A stretch of DNA of 36,169 nt, from positions 1 through 36,169 of the forward strand of contig JAAEXZ010000017.1 of NCBI GenBank assembly GCA_017879645.1. Direction: 5' to 3'. The notes beneath the pieces are model-generated. The model was not told the origin of the DNA. It saw only the letters and a list, made by a program, of their open reading frames with translations, and ran no database searches. Numbering within the stretch: the stretch's first letter is position 1; every line of letters begins with the position of its first letter. Of this stretch, positions 35,422-36,169 are shown one piece after another. The DNA is from Nitrosomonas sp. Lineage in GTDB: Bacteria; Pseudomonadota; Gammaproteobacteria; Burkholderiales; Nitrosomonadaceae. Both the position numbers and the translations under genes were made by a program.

Positions 35422-35868
35422 AGTTAACCTCCCAATTGGTGATACAAAAAATTAAAAATTTCATGTAGTAGATAAATGAGGCTGTATGTTTTCCTGTATT
35501 TTGACCTTGGTACCTTAAAACCAGAATTACCTAGAAAACTGTCGATAATGGCCGAAAAACCAGTTTGTGGTGTGCTGATGAGAATTCAGGGTTAATTTCA
35601 AGCAAAATAGACTCAACAACTTGTTAAGTAAAACTCTCAATCAACGCTAAAAAAGTATAGAGATCAGTTATTAAATCTGCTGTGAGAATTGCCACAATTA
35701 AAGCTCATTGGAAGACGTCACTTTGCATAACGATTATTAAATGACTGAAATTCCTCATCAAACGAAGGACGCTGTTTGGGCGTGCATCATAAAGAAGAGT
35801 TAACACCGTTGAACAATCTGCACTTTTTTTCAGCAGCACTTATATACATTATCCGCAAAGCTTGTCTG
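35422..35868. other. Non-coding stretch before the mfd fragment
   Basis: AT-rich, with no gene or hairpin I can support. It must contain the promoter of the CGGCH lipoprotein gene. The open frame starting at 35776 is only an accidental extension upstream of the mfd fragment. Confidence 0.6.
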
Positions 35869-35871
35869 AGC

Positions 35872-36169
35872 GAAACACAAAGCGGCGAAATGCAGGAAAT
35901 CGGTTTCAACCTTTACAGCGCCATGCTCGACACCGCGATTCAGTCGCTTAAACAAGGCAAGGAACCGGACATGCAGCACCCGCTCGGTGTCGCCATCGAA
36001 ATCAAACTGCACGTGCCCGCAACTGCTGCCGGATGACTACTGCCACGACATCCACGAACGTCTGGTGCTATACAAACGCATGGCCAATTGCGCTGATGAT
36101 GAACAGCTTGATGACATGCACCGTGAACTGATTGACCGCTTCGGCCTGCTGCCGAATCCGGCCCGCGCC
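35872..36169 (+). pseudogene. Fragment of a second mfd copy with a frameshift, cut by the window edge
   Basis: These 298 bases align with mfd 28877-29173 with 22 substitutions (about 93% identity) and one extra A near 36021, which shifts the frame and gives a TGA at 36034-36036. Most substitutions are at third codon positions; only four codons change the amino acid (Ser to Thr, Ser to Asn, Thr to Ile, Asn to Lys). Similarity begins abruptly at about 35869. The piece starts inside the C-terminal regulatory domain and lacks a start, so it is not a gene by itself. It may continue beyond the window. Confidence 0.92.

Noticed and set aside
35776-36036. An 86-residue gene at the right end
   Set aside because: Its first about 32 residues are accidental upstream sequence and the rest is the frameshifted mfd fragment.

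Overview
The window looks like chromosomal DNA of a betaproteobacterium, most likely of the Nitrosomonas type. The support is the housekeeping block miaB - ybeZ (phoH-like) - ybeY - corC - recJ, a full-length mfd, a PEP-CTERM surface protein and a large secreted multicopper oxidase. The genus is an inference from gene content; no 16S gene is present. The housekeeping genes are moderately GC-rich, while the small-peptide regions and the right-hand island are visibly AT-richer.

Left part (1-8700): a peptide-export locus. Three genes on the minus strand, joined by 4-base ATGA overlaps, encode an HlyD-type adaptor, an ABC transporter with an active-looking C39 peptidase domain, and a second ABC transporter whose N-terminus looks like a degenerate C39 domain. 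This resembles the three-part exporters of NHLM-type bacteriocin systems. Upstream of the operon lie two tandem 30-residue genes that differ at only two residues; eight of their ten nucleotide differences are synonymous. Both start MQVKTNLKAG and end in a His/Asp/Gly-rich tail. On the other side of the exporter, beyond a small M24 metallopeptidase gene, a 20-codon gene starts MKVKSKVRAG. All three therefore share a ten-residue head ending in Ala-Gly, with Leu/Val at -4, as expected of a very short double-glycine-type leader, followed by a variable tail. This is the best candidate for an undescribed system: minimal-leader peptides processed and exported by the neighbouring C39 exporter. A GAGGGAATAAACG element lies at the same distance (about 92-93 bases) upstream of both tandem genes.

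Middle part (9300-29425): a secreted four-motif multicopper oxidase with a secreted partner of unknown function, a His-rich lipoprotein, a small exported protein, the miaB-ybeZ-ybeY-corC-recJ-mgtC-like run on the plus strand, then on the minus strand a PEP-CTERM protein, an RTX protein with a LamG-like head, a histidine phosphatase and a helical-repeat exported protein, and finally mfd on the plus strand.

Right part (29426-36169): an accessory segment bounded on the left by mfd and on the right by a second, frameshifted piece of mfd that is about 93% identical and runs off the window edge. Between them are a HEPN-like small protein, a broken cupin gene, and a set of a compact FAD oxidoreductase, a 754-residue protein of unknown family and a probable lipoprotein with a CGGCH haem-type motif. 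The last three may form an undescribed redox system. Several translation starts given here differ from the longest possible reading frame; the reasons are given in the entries.
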